Shown: positions 49,101 through 55,299 of the stretch, one piece after another | How positions within the stretch are numbered: the first letter of the stretch is position 1 | How the letters are laid out: each line of letters begins with the position of its first letter | Virus record (IMG/VR): IMGVR_UViG_3300020442_002364 | Location: 1 to 64,000 of that record | Length of the DNA: 64,000 bases | Source: a virus | Strand: one strand, 5' to 3' | Notes under the pieces: generated by a model | Told to the model about the DNA's origin: nothing | Database searches by the model: none | What the model saw: only the letters and a program-made list of their open reading frames with translations | Position numbers and translations under genes: made by a program

Positions 49101-51385
49101 ATAATAGAAATAATTGGTTCAGTAGTATATCCAGAACCACCATTAGTTACGTTGATAGAAATAACTCTACCATCGATAGTTGTTGTTGCGGCAGCAGGAG
49201 TTCCTTCGTATTGCCACTCAACTTGACCTAAAGTTATGACTCCAGTCGTGTGTGTTGGATATACATCGGGAGAAGTCAATCCAGAGGTAAGTGCTCGGTA
49301 TCTATTACCATTCCATTTTACTCTTGTTCCAATAGAGTATGTTGCATCGAGTTCATAGTCGCTTTCAAATTCAACGATAGGTGGGTTTGCTAAATCAAAT
49401 CCATCTCCGCCAGAAACTGTCTCGATACTAAGAATTCCACCAAATCTTTTCTTATCTTCAGACTTATATGTGAAAAATGGAACTCCGTTAACACCAATAG
49501 CAACTTGACCAACAGGAGTGTCTTGCTTTGTACTTTTTACCTGTGGATCCAGTGGAATACGTTTTAGATATCTTTGATTACCAGGATCTAAATCGGTATT
49601 TGCAAAAGGACCAATTTTGTAACTAGGAATACCACAGGAAGCTACAATAGCGTCATCACTACTCTTATATGTGTTTTGAACATCTGAGGTAAAGTCTTGA
49701 ATGTCCTGTCTAATACTAGAGAAGTCACTCTTACCAAAAGAAAACTCTCTAGTAGCAATAAAGTCAACAGTAACACCTTGATTTGGAGTTGATGGGATTG
49801 TAATGTTAAATGTCGTAGGAGATCCAACACCATCAACAGAAAATTCAGAGTTATAAACGTCTTCTGGGCAATTTAAGATTTTTACAACATCTTCACGGAT
49901 TAAACCATGCGGATCGGCAGTTGTAACAGTTGCGGTTACACTTCCATTTGCATTTGGAGTAGAAAGTGTAATTGATTTTCCTGAAAATGCCTTTCTGACG
50001 TTATATACAAAAGAATCCCAAATAGGATCAATACTATCAAAACCAGGAGACAGTGGTGTTGTGATTTTACTATCTGGTATGTAATATCTACCACCAGAGT
50101 TTAAATTAATACCTCTAGTGCCGCCAAACAGAGAAAGTGAAATCTCTGAGTTGTCTACATTAGAAAATCCATATACTTTGAATGCAGAGATAACTGGTTG
50201 ACCAGCAATATGCTCATTAATGACAGTATTATCTCTTGCTCTTGTGCAACCAAGAAATTGGGTTACTGTTTTTTCTGTATACGAAATAATTTCGTCTTCA
50301 ATACGAATTTTTCCGTTTGTTTCTGGCCAACCAAGTGTAGAGTCAACAGTAACAATAGTATCTGTTTGAACATTGTTACCAAGACCAAAAGCGAGGGTAG
50401 TTTTGTAAGGTGTTACAAATGTTCCTTCGGAATTATTAGTATCTACGTCAATTTCGTAAATAACACCTTCTTCAGTGAAAACTTCAACAACACTCTTTAC
50501 ATAAATTCTTGCAAAGTTGACTTCTGTGTCAGTTGGGTCATTTTCTTGCAATAAAACTTGCCCAACAAGCTCCATTGGATTGCCAGAGAGTTTCTGAGCT
50601 CTAATAACCTCTCTAGAAACGTAAAATGCGTCAGATGGTTTGAAAATTCTGTCTCTTGGATACTTAACTTCCGACTCAACGCCGAAAATCGTTCTCATGA
50701 TGAATTGGAAAGACCTTGTAGTGCCTTTAGAGGCATAAAAATCTTTAATTCTCTTTACAATAACGTTCTGATTGACAGTTTCGTAAAAATCCTTTGGATA
50801 GTTTGCAAGAAATTGCTCTTTAAACTTCTCAAGAATATAAAGAGGGAAAATATTGTTAAGATTGGTGACAGTTGCACCAGTGTTATGAGTTTCTGCTGCA
50901 GTTTCTTCAAATACGAAGTCTGCCGTAGAACCTACAGAAGTAACTCCAGAAAAACCTCTTACGCAGTTTTGGAAAGAAGTTGAAATTTTGCCATTGTAGT
51001 AGATAATCTCATTTCCAATCTTAATGAGACCCTCATTTGGAAAATCTCTAGTATTGGTAACGTCAATGCTAGTTGCAGATGCAGTAGCAGTAGAAATAAG
51101 ATTAGTTTCAGTTACTAAATCAGCATACTGGTCAATATTGTAATATTCATCCCAATTTTGGATGATGTCAAGAGAGTTACCCTTTAATTCTTGAGATCCA
51201 TAGTATTTCTTAACAAAATCTACGAACGTAGAATAATCTTCCCTGACAAATTGAGGGAATTGTGCGAATATTCTATCCGAGACTTTTGATTTGGATTCAG
51301 GACTAACAACCGAAGGAACTGGTGGTACAGTTACCTGAGTTGTGGGTGTAGTCCACGAACTAACTTTCCAAGAAGATGTAGGCAT
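40142..51385 (-). CDS. 7: Giant baseplate wedge protein, gp7-like (3747 aa)
   Basis: By position between gp6 and gp8 this is the wedge protein gp7, which is 1032 aa in T4 and much longer here. The N-terminal region (FAQFPQFVREDYSTFVDFVK, about 40-60, and YYNIDQYADL) and RIKDFYASKGT-x-RSFQFIMRTIFG (about 212-235) are typical of the cyanophage protein. Residues about 735-905 hold GSGYT-x-x-P beta repeats. Residues about 1008-1120 form a YHYH-like domain (ILGWAYDGHPIYGPYG, later GVYAYFCSIDG, with YAYF instead of YHYH). Nucleotides about 42,240-43,720 encode several helical repeats (AANLYVSGAHVAGEEN type) shared with the 3190-aa fibre. The C-terminal part has ING-x-Y / AP-x-x-GS-x-I repeats. It starts eight bases after the gp6 stop. 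Confidence 0.75.
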   Translation of the reverse strand: MPTSSWKVSSWTTPTTQVTVPPVPSVVSPESKSKVSDRIFAQFPQFVREDYSTFVDFVKKYYGSQELKGNSLDIIQNWDEYYNIDQYADLVTETNLISTATASATSIDVTNTRDFPNEGLIKIGNEIIYYNGKISTSFQNCVRGFSGVTSVGSTADFVFEETAAETHNTGATVTNLNNIFPLYILEKFKEQFLANYPKDFYETVNQNVIVKRIKDFYASKGTTRSFQFIMRTIFGVESEVKYPRDRIFKPSDAFYVSREVIRAQKLSGNPMELVGQVLLQENDPTDTEVNFARIYVKSVVEVFTEEGVIYEIDVDTNNSEGTFVTPYKTTLAFGLGNNVQTDTIVTVDSTLGWPETNGKIRIEDEIISYTEKTVTQFLGCTRARDNTVINEHIAGQPVISAFKVYGFSNVDNSEISLSLFGGTRGINLNSGGRYYIPDSKITTPLSPGFDSIDPIWDSFVYNVRKAFSGKSITLSTPNANGSVTATVTTADPHGLIREDVVKILNCPEDVYNSEFSVDGVGSPTTFNITIPSTPNQGVTVDFIATREFSFGKSDFSSIRQDIQDFTSDVQNTYKSSDDAIVASCGIPSYKIGPFANTDLDPGNQRYLKRIPLDPQVKSTKQDTPVGQVAIGVNGVPFFTYKSEDKKRFGGILSIETVSGGDGFDLANPPIVEFESDYELDATYSIGTRVKWNGNRYRALTSGLTSPDVYPTHTTGVITLGQVEWQYEGTPAAATTTIDGRVISINVTNGGSGYTTEPIISIIGGGTSATDAASATCNITNGAVTSINVTNSGSGYTSIPTINITGGGGSGATGEAVVRGPISAISLTNPGTAYIDPPNVSLVSGNGAVAYPSILNGKIESIIVTFGGERYFGPPDVIIVGDGVGATAFAQVDQNTNIVTNIVVTNKGIGYSSGNTEVFIVYPGEGAKFQTKLTELTYNEAASASELGVNPNSYTPRKTLDYANGGSFEGTNFLIYGGEYGHMFNPVALRFALEDNISDSYAELNPTKHSPILGWAYDGHPIYGPYGFKDSENKNPFNEYKQLSSSYRIKSSRSSLVAGLTDPLGTYIEDYEYVEGLGDLDQYNGRFCVTPEYPNGVYAYFCSIDGVTGRPKFPYFVGPQFYGQANEINWNGNGLQKTFTEDAIRYKGPYINVDALTVKRKQLKDIEFFFLALEDTTTIITLETGEFFQYDEDGIGYFAYYPLVKGTQADSLFVSSTNKYSSSGVDQYLIEGAGQGYKVNDRLSFDEENTGGSGLSAVISSVTGVPINTLSFAVDNDDKSTVTINTTENHYVKVGDLVTPSVTDNTFSKDITVQVYNNDYYFKYFDLQSAKLMSTWVTATAYEQGDLVLNGRNVYRAKAAGTSGATIPSHTTGTVIDGVGGVEWTFQRVRTDGNLYQGGWSSITGGSNYLNGTYTDVPLTTNGNGVNGKATIVVSGGAVTSVTITQSGVGYEIGDTISALNLNLGNNLTPSAGAGFSITLTEVEKELVIHSSSAHYLNVGDTVRLTGITPSAYDKVDYSVVRVDSNRRAAVKRNFGTVATANVTSALTYVKEAKYQFINGHRYKFDVSHSSHTGKRLSFTKDGDNTDIFSYKNIFAVENDVITGEQESITIEVKDLASIFYYFDINSTTSGSGSYFNVINDPVIGTNTVTAVTDQSISYEVNIEPEVGYSGTGNGVSYITNSIYAKGGIGAITIGDPGRNYSSLPALTGSSRSGFGATAISTIAGELSSTSITNKGSGYNGSALPTAVVTMPDFIDLTLTSVLGDFFPGEIVTSQQVIGNQTARGKVISWTPDTSTLRVEPLKNTVTGAANKGYIMYTSGNANTNKVYSSASSASISAISGTQATVASVVPTTGPNAGSLESLTITGVGSNYRQPPSIILDDPYYGSVSSVSITSQNTSANFTAGTYTGVTQKSVAPTGGTNVEFTVIIDAVTQDVSSVTVTAGGGTYVLGDIITISGAQITGGADGADDFTVTVTGLNHANPATVITKINASIDSVTITNSGSGYLSSPDVEVSGGNGINVILNAELANQGVTNISIENGGSQFETAPVINIVQKTGDGASILLKSSDLGEIVKIGGDNITYNYSHDRTLKPELNTTYNLQLIRTQEINYLQVINGGSSFVSKPEIVLENSSGSAFQLNPIIQNEVIQEVEVINPGRGFLSAPVVKAKVSHNFVALTSNSTINFPYDTKISTGTAVTLKEVFGILPQPLATGVTYYAIEDTIANGLANNQIRLATSLANANAGTSISFTSQPILGNNGLATFVLETTDLGDNIKAFMKPANFAIGEVIYQGASSSSFTARGLVKNWDSKGRVVSVEIFEGEFKVGEPVFGDQTAAFGQIHAFDRADATFEVSPISISGNKWERTTGFLDINEQRLYDSNRFQEFSYEISSSVNIEDWKSPVKFAAHPAGFKVFGSQLIDTSVFKDFRPMPTRDYLTTDLFNWWIPGQPPNTLRTTNGITLVTPKPSAENTGKLSTIANFALGKPDYTAAVPTEVLLFGRQLLDIQKILTCVVSKVDSVNSRSVAFNPTSSSIVNTTSNQITLTNHGLVANQRVVYDAGGDRFLDARDLIIANIDYIVEETIGWLEATYPSLTNGQLPDYDRSVCARDTRLVIAAWANDLRYGGNAFTVAAANSYIGTTVLVADRYGDARNLLRANKEFIAEEAVGRMLADPANSSFAVPGGSQNCIDDVIDIVEVIAYNTAYGGNSEVYDAANLYVSGAHVAGEENQTVQVFNIALELCEDVIQNYPITAAHTSRTQYTDPSISIDPLGYVADRNGDAYNLLQSNKTFIANEAVEQYLIANPSFTVPTGSQNCVDDVIDVINEVSKNVASGGNNYTYDAANYYVGTSHVDGEETETVAIMNLARDMCRQAINNETITIQGSHGLTQTIDNTITVDPGGCAAIKSTIDTLFAIVTTAVTTDSMSHATRTTGGGYINSCQNVVSAMTTLFGILTQAVGTTGSPGNLTGVTRTTPTNSILHIGGEEAETIAAYNYARDLALLAINNSLPTGTYTSIQPNTDLTVTVDPNACANVQSTITTLAQILTQAIDNPATIPNVDQGNYPNLRTGTPIGGLSADSAYYVDVVDANTIRLLDAPSGSIVGLTALGTGSSHQLQLTVDGINNKFKLRVDNSDISTFLNKTAAKSQLMVMINGIVQNPAGYSFTGDVITFAEAPLEGSDILIMYFDRASYSNAFTLDTFGDGIKDFNTTDGLIAGAGYTDGVYTAEPLINKRGTGSGATANISVVGGSVVSISINAAGSGYSNDGIVTATLAGTPTQEFQVEINDVTFDGVDTTFTAQVSGVNYSLPASDNFLLFLNSTLQIKGTNESYTYTGSNITFNEAPLGNMDFYCFYFGQLNLLDDISPFADSSSTIFIITENTSPFSIESDDPNTDPSGNLLIFINGVYQEPGVAYNLNGSQLEFTEAPRSGSNIVMYAYLGSSDDVLIEDTYNSLDPDDIVQIASEGSDRILASVSSSTTIDTYEYTGLRPTEAEFSAFVSNGRVVSISIINPGRNFEVAPILVFTGGGGQGAFAETTISPNTGEVTGVINLRSGSGYVTTPNVIPCHPVSIERAQRDRIISNATPLANTYLSASINATATTITAENVYWNSSQSIGFPDEGEILIKVWNGSAWVVERILYGSRDVSANTFTVATNGRGFNGTGPSTGVGLANTIVTGTYSSSGTACTVTTSGAHNLSTGMEIYLKHTSGTGFDGSYKVTFISSTEFSVEYPFARTTSGNISLLPEIRLRSL

Positions 51386-51393
51386 TCTCGACT

Positions 51394-53244
51394 TTAATTA
51401 TAACTGGACTCTAAAGTAACTCCAGTTCCAGAAATATTGGAACCGCTGCTGATAACGTCTTCAACAACGTTAACCACAGTATTATCTATGCCAATTGTCA
51501 GATAGGTTTCTCTGAGAGAAATCAGGTCATTTGACTTTGGAACAGCATTGATACGGATTTGGTTTATTTGATATGGAGTGTCTCTAATAATTACATCATT
51601 AATTACTACTTCACCTAACATGTAGTCAACAGAACCCCATAAACCATCGATGAACTCTTTTTCTCCAGTGTCTTTAACATAGAAGAGTTGAAGAGATCCT
51701 TTACCATCATCTTGTAGATAATATGTATTGACCTGATCACCAGCAATGTTGAATCCTGTTGTGGTTACTGACGGTCTGTCAGTAGAAGAGAAGATAGAGT
51801 TTCCATAACATACCTTATAGTTCACTCTTGCGTTCAATGTAACAGGAACATTCTTTCTCATCAGAATCTTAGTGATGTTTGATGTGAATGAAGGATCGGA
51901 ATCATCAATGATCTTTTGTAGTTTGGAATACTTGAATTTTCCACCAAACTTATTAAATTCAGAACCAGAGTTTAAAATATTAAACGCAGCAATAACAATG
52001 TTCTTTAGTTCCGATTGAGTTCTACGAGTTAAGTTAGGATTGAAGTATACGAAACTTGTAATGTCGATGTAGAGAACAGATGGGTCAATAATTTTTGGTT
52101 CTACTGCAGCAACAGAGTATTCTCTAAGTTTTTTGAGAATATTATTTTTCTCCGCAAGAGAAAGTTTATCTGCATTCTTAGGTTTGATCGCTAAGAATAC
52201 TTTTCCATACTCAGGGGGATCTGCTTCTTCACCACCGTAAGCGGAGATAGATTGAATGTTTGGATAGATCTGTGGCAGTAAGACTTCATAGTCTCTAGTT
52301 GAGACTGCTCTACCAAAGGAGGAATAGAATTTAGGAGCAGAGAACTTAATTGACTCCGTAGATTCTTGAACCGCACCTCCATCTGGATTTTGTACCAGAG
52401 TTGTGGTAATTCCAGTTGTGATTGTATTGCTGTTGTTATCTCTAACTGTACCAATAAAATCAAATGAAGTTAATCCGTTTGCACCTGGACCACTACTGGT
52501 AGTGTATGTTACACTAATAACATCTCCATCTAGTAGTGCTTTACCTAAAACGTTATCACCAAACAATACTTCTGGTCTTCCATACTCAGACTCTTCTAAG
52601 AAGTAAACTTTAGTACCACTATCAATCTTAGTAATATCTGTCGCCTTGAGGTAAGACTCTGTAACTGTTCCGCTAGTTACCTCAACTTTAAGAGTTGTAG
52701 TATCAACAGTCTCATTAGTGAGAATGAATCTTTGTCTTTCACTAGTGTCTCTAACAAAAGTATCAGTTAGGAATACACCTTCATACAAGTTGAGATTGCT
52801 AAACGTTGCAACTCCAGTTAAACTGTCTACAGATATACTTTGATCTGAGTCTGTAGAGAATACAAAGTTATCGTTATCTGGTCCAGTAAAGTTTAGTACA
52901 ATACCTCTTGCAAGAGTTACTGTTCTAGGGTATGGAAATGTAGTCTGAACTGCAATGTTGACTGGCATCGATGCTGATCGGGCACTCTTAGGAGTGTATC
53001 CAATCATTCTTGCAAGTTTTACAACGTTCTCTCTAAGAACTGCAGTCTCAAGAAAGTTTTCATTTACAATCAAGTTGGCGTTCATCGCCGTATAATACGT
53101 ATTATACGCAAGAACATCCAAAAGAACAGTCAAAGACGATCCTTCAAAGTCATAATCCGAAAACTCAGATTGACCTTTTAGGTAATTTTTGATCTGTAAC
53201 TTAATCTCGTTATATTCTAACGAGTTTACCTGATTAAATGCCAT
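51394..53244 (-). CDS. 6: Baseplate wedge protein gp6
   Basis: 616 aa (T4 gp6 is 660 aa). The N-terminus (SLEYNEIKLQIKNYLKGQSE, then FEGSSLTVLLDVLAYNTYYT, residues 8-53) and RMIGYTPKSARSA (residues 79-91) are highly characteristic of gp6 in T4-like cyanophages. Gp6 dimers form the inner ring of the baseplate and hold neighbouring wedges together. A YGGEEADPPEYGKVFLAIKP motif (about 339-358) marks the conserved gp6/gpJ-like domain. The start codon overlaps the gp25 stop (TAATG), so gp25 and gp6 are coupled. Length and ends are normal. Confidence 0.95.
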   Translation of the reverse strand: MAFNQVNSLEYNEIKLQIKNYLKGQSEFSDYDFEGSSLTVLLDVLAYNTYYTAMNANLIVNENFLETAVLRENVVKLARMIGYTPKSARSASMPVNIAVQTTFPYPRTVTLARGIVLNFTGPDNDNFVFSTDSDQSISVDSLTGVATFSNLNLYEGVFLTDTFVRDTSERQRFILTNETVDTTTLKVEVTSGTVTESYLKATDITKIDSGTKVYFLEESEYGRPEVLFGDNVLGKALLDGDVISVTYTTSSGPGANGLTSFDFIGTVRDNNSNTITTGITTTLVQNPDGGAVQESTESIKFSAPKFYSSFGRAVSTRDYEVLLPQIYPNIQSISAYGGEEADPPEYGKVFLAIKPKNADKLSLAEKNNILKKLREYSVAAVEPKIIDPSVLYIDITSFVYFNPNLTRRTQSELKNIVIAAFNILNSGSEFNKFGGKFKYSKLQKIIDDSDPSFTSNITKILMRKNVPVTLNARVNYKVCYGNSIFSSTDRPSVTTTGFNIAGDQVNTYYLQDDGKGSLQLFYVKDTGEKEFIDGLWGSVDYMLGEVVINDVIIRDTPYQINQIRINAVPKSNDLISLRETYLTIGIDNTVVNVVEDVISSGSNISGTGVTLESSYN

Positions 53245-53633
53245 TATGGTTTAAATACTAAATCTAGATTGTCAATCTTAGGTTGAGAACCTAATATGAT
53301 ATAACTAATTTTTGCTTGCATGTCATTGCCAGTTTCATCGAAGATAACTGCAACATCATAACAAGTCACTCTAGGTTCGTAAGAGTTGATGGAATCTTGG
53401 ATGTTACTCTCTAGTTCAGAGGCGAGTGTATCCGTATAATTCTCAAAAAGTTGTCTAATTATGTTTCCACCAAACTGAGGTAAAAAAGGCTTCTCGAAAA
53501 AATTGTACCTAACGATGTTTTTTACTGACTCTCTAATCGCTTTCTCATTTTTTAGAGTCAATACATCCTTAGTTACAGGGTTTTTTTCAAATGTTAAACT
53601 AAAATCCTTGAAAGATTTTGAAACAAACGCCAT
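53244..53633 (-). CDS. 25: Baseplate wedge protein gp25
   Basis: 129 aa (T4 gp25 is 132 aa). It carries the gp25 domain: the helical core KAIRESVKNIVRYNFFEKPF, the conserved PQFGGNIIRQLFE motif (about 53-65) and a C-terminal beta part (EPRVTCYDVAVIFDE). Gp25 is a conserved wedge and sheath-initiator protein of contractile tails. It overlaps gp6 by TAATG and has a GATAAATA late-promoter variant 21 bases upstream. A frame starting at the upstream ATG near 53651 hits a stop after four codons, so the ATG at 53633 is the start. Confidence 0.95.
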   Translation of the reverse strand: MAFVSKSFKDFSLTFEKNPVTKDVLTLKNEKAIRESVKNIVRYNFFEKPFLPQFGGNIIRQLFENYTDTLASELESNIQDSINSYEPRVTCYDVAVIFDETGNDMQAKISYIILGSQPKIDNLDLVFKP

Positions 53634-53654
53634 TTTTACAGTTCGACCATGATT

Positions 53655-53662
53655 TATTTATC
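53655..53662 (-). promoter_or_regulatory. Probable late promoter for gp25-gp6-gp7 (GATAAATA variant)
   Basis: Minus-strand GATAAATAA, 21 bases before the gp25 ATG, at the same distance as the exact TATAAATA boxes before gp8 and the 176-aa gene. Confidence 0.6.
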
Positions 53663-53675
53663 AGGGTTTCAAAAA

Positions 53676-53846
53676 TTAATCGCGCAAACGCTCAACATAG
53701 TCGTCAAATCCGTTTTTAACGTCTTTTGAAGGCGCATTTTTCACTTTTTTTGCTCTATTAAGGTATTTGTCGGACCTTGGGTCAGTAATTAGAGTCATTC
53801 CAGACTCCATAAAGTCCTTTCCTAAGTCTGTTCGATGATTGCCCAT
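53676..53846 (-). CDS. Small charged protein (56 aa)
   Basis: Minus-strand frame from the ATG at 53846 to the TAA at 53676, starting MGNHRTDLGKDFMESGMTLI. It is highly charged and mostly helical (SDKYLNRAKKVKNAPSKDV, ending DYVERLRD). A strong Shine-Dalgarno (AGGAGG, about eight bases before the ATG) supports translation. That same GGAGG lies in the 3' arm of a terminator-like hairpin, so its expression may depend on RNA folding or on termination. No family is recognised. It lies between the 48-aa basic protein and gp25. Confidence 0.7.
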   Translation of the reverse strand: MGNHRTDLGKDFMESGMTLITDPRSDKYLNRAKKVKNAPSKDVKNGFDDYVERLRD

Positions 53847-53892
53847 TAAAAAAACCTCCTAAAAGTCCATTTTAGAACTTTTAAAGAGGTTT
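53846..53892 (-). terminator. Terminator-like hairpin carrying the Shine-Dalgarno of the 56-aa gene
   Basis: On the minus strand AAACCTC (plus 53886-53892) pairs with GAGGTTT (plus 53852-53858), and inside this TAAAAGT pairs with ACTTTTA, around a loop of about ten bases; a run of T follows. It would stop transcripts after the 48-aa gene, while its 3' arm holds AGGAGG, the ribosome binding site of the next gene. Confidence 0.65.
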
Positions 53893-53907
53893 CCATCTCT
53901 CATTTAT

Positions 53908-54054
53908 TTATTTACCTTGACCGCGATACGCTTTTTTCGCCTTATTACGCGAAGTGGCGGCGTATTTTGTGTTTTTAGACGATCCCTGACGAGTCAATTT
54001 GGGTTTTGCAGGTACATAACCATCTTTTACGAGACCAGTTTTCGCTTTTGCCAT
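53908..54054 (-). CDS. Small basic protein (48 aa)
   Basis: Minus-strand frame from the ATG at 54054 to the TAA at 53908, starting MAKAKTGLVKDGYVPAKPKL and ending KKAYRGQGK. About one residue in three is lysine or arginine, with few acids and no hydrophobic segment, so nucleic-acid or ribosome binding is plausible. I recall proteins of this pattern (KTGLVKDGYVPAKPKLTRQG) from other cyanophages, with no known function. It is preceded by a near-consensus sigma70 promoter (TTGACA-17-TAGGAT) rather than a late promoter, unusual inside a late block. Confidence 0.75.
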   Translation of the reverse strand: MAKAKTGLVKDGYVPAKPKLTRQGSSKNTKYAATSRNKAKKAYRGQGK

Positions 54055-54078
54055 TGAAATTTAGCGGTTTACCCGTAA

Positions 54079-54107
54079 ATCCTAGTAGTACCAAGCGTTT
54101 TTGTCAA
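54079..54107 (-). promoter_or_regulatory. Strong sigma70-type promoter for the 48-aa gene
   Basis: Minus-strand TTGACA (plus 54102-54107), a 17-base spacer, and TAGGAT (plus 54079-54084). The leader just downstream (plus about 54063-54080) carries an imperfect palindrome, GGTTTAC-CC-GTAAATCC in the plus reading. The -35 is a perfect host-type hexamer. It lies just past the PAAR gene stop. Confidence 0.65.
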
Positions 54108-54108
54108 G

Positions 54109-54423
54109 TCATCCGCCGATGTAAACCTTTTTTGCGCCTGCTGATAGACCATTGTTGCCCACTGAGTCACCACAATTGACATTAGAACCCAATCTTCCGC
54201 ATTTTATATTGTTTACATAGACAGAATTGCTGCCATCGGAGATACCTCGTGCTCCTCCTGCGTGTGTTGTCTGTCCACAAGTGTGTGCAGCGTACTGATC
54301 ACCTACTCTACCGACTTGCATATTGCCTGCATAGACGTTTGGAGACCCTTGTGTGAGGTTTGTTGGGGGAAAACACCCATGTCCAGTGGATAAACCACCT
54401 TTAACTGCTGGAGTTGTTGCCAT
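54109..54423 (-). CDS. 5.4: PAAR-repeat tail-spike tip protein (gp5.4-like)
   Basis: 104 aa (T4 gp5.4 is 97 aa). PAAR proteins form the sharp metal-binding tip on the central spike of contractile tails. Visible features are repeated glycine-rich turns (GHGCFPP, GGARGISDGSNSVYVNN, GAKKVYIGG) and metal-ligand candidates H15, H47, H54 and one or more of C17, C49, C75 and C84. It starts in a TAATG overlap with the 214-aa gene, and its stop lies two bases upstream of the -35 of the promoter for the 48-aa gene. It would sit on the gp5 trimer, which is outside this window. Confidence 0.9.
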   Translation of the reverse strand: MATTPAVKGGLSTGHGCFPPTNLTQGSPNVYAGNMQVGRVGDQYAAHTCGQTTHAGGARGISDGSNSVYVNNIKCGRLGSNVNCGDSVGNNGLSAGAKKVYIGG

Positions 54424-55067
54424 TATGTTCCGTATCTAATTTTGTTAGCGAGGATATCTTGCAATTTATCGCGTCCAAGATCCCAATTATTAAGAATCGT
54501 ATGATTTGTGGATATTGTTTGAGTGAAAGGGACACCCAGACACAGTAGATTCAACGTATATGTATATGTTACAACTATAGATGCCCTAGTATCTGGTTTA
54601 TATCTTATCAAAGTGTCACATGGGTTTGGAATCTCCAACTCATACTGACCACCACTACCATCTGGGTCAGCTACGTTGTTCTTATTAATGTTGTATATAC
54701 GCCCTGCAGGATCGCTTATACTGCTCTGTAACTCAATGACGGGGGTATGACTAGGATTACCTGTTGTATCGTCCCTGTACTCCCATTCACGCTGATCAAA
54801 GTAAGTCTCATTGAACACTCCACTGATACTCAATGTAAGACTTGTACTAGGAGTTGCACTAGGAGTATACGTTAAGTTACCAATAGGCAGACCTGGATCC
54901 AGTCCAGGTTGAAAATTAGTAATTAACGTTGGAGTTACCGAGGTTAGTGTTACGTTTACAAGGGTTTCAAGATTAACACCATTACACGGTTCCATCACAA
55001 GTAGGATAGAATCGCTAAATGGTACACCTATGGTAGCATCGTTAAATGGTCTGGATAAACTTGCCAT
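54423..55067 (-). CDS. Putative virion structural protein (214 aa)
   Basis: A beta-rich, T, S, N and P-rich protein (TLTSVTPTLITNFQPG, YTPSATPSTSLTLSISG, VVTYTYTLNLLCLG) with three cysteines and no membrane helix or signal peptide. No family is recognised. It is coupled by TAATG to the PAAR tip protein, so a role in the tail spike or baseplate hub is likely from context only. The 34-base gap upstream holds an A-run and a small CGCG inverted repeat but no late promoter. Confidence 0.6.
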   Translation of the reverse strand: MASLSRPFNDATIGVPFSDSILLVMEPCNGVNLETLVNVTLTSVTPTLITNFQPGLDPGLPIGNLTYTPSATPSTSLTLSISGVFNETYFDQREWEYRDDTTGNPSHTPVIELQSSISDPAGRIYNINKNNVADPDGSGGQYELEIPNPCDTLIRYKPDTRASIVVTYTYTLNLLCLGVPFTQTISTNHTILNNWDLGRDKLQDILANKIRYGT

Positions 55068-55101
55068 AACTTAGAGACAACGCGGGGGTTACGCGATTTT
55101 T

Positions 55102-55299
55102 TTACCCTCCAAGAGTATTTAATCGATCTTCATGGTCACAAACAATATCTACCAGTTTTTCATATTCATTTGAACCAGGACGCCTCATCATCATCTTAGA
55201 TTCGTTCACACGTTTCTCTAAGGCATTCACACGCGCCCATAGAAGCTCTAACTCAGCATCATATCTGAGTCTTGCATTGTTTTCAGACGGAATACTCAT
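55102..55299 (-). CDS. Small hypothetical protein (65 aa)
   Basis: I chose the ATG at 55299 (MSIPSENNARLRYDAELELL), preceded by the purine-rich stretch GGAAAAGAAAAGT; an in-frame TTG further upstream is weaker. The N-terminal half is an amphipathic helix (ARVNALEKRVNESKMMMRR) with coiled-coil spacing. The C-terminus is YEKLVDIVCDHEDRLNTLGG. It overlaps the end of the upstream 69-aa gene by 17 bases. No family is recognised. Confidence 0.65.
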   Translation of the reverse strand: MSIPSENNARLRYDAELELLWARVNALEKRVNESKMMMRRPGSNEYEKLVDIVCDHEDRLNTLGG

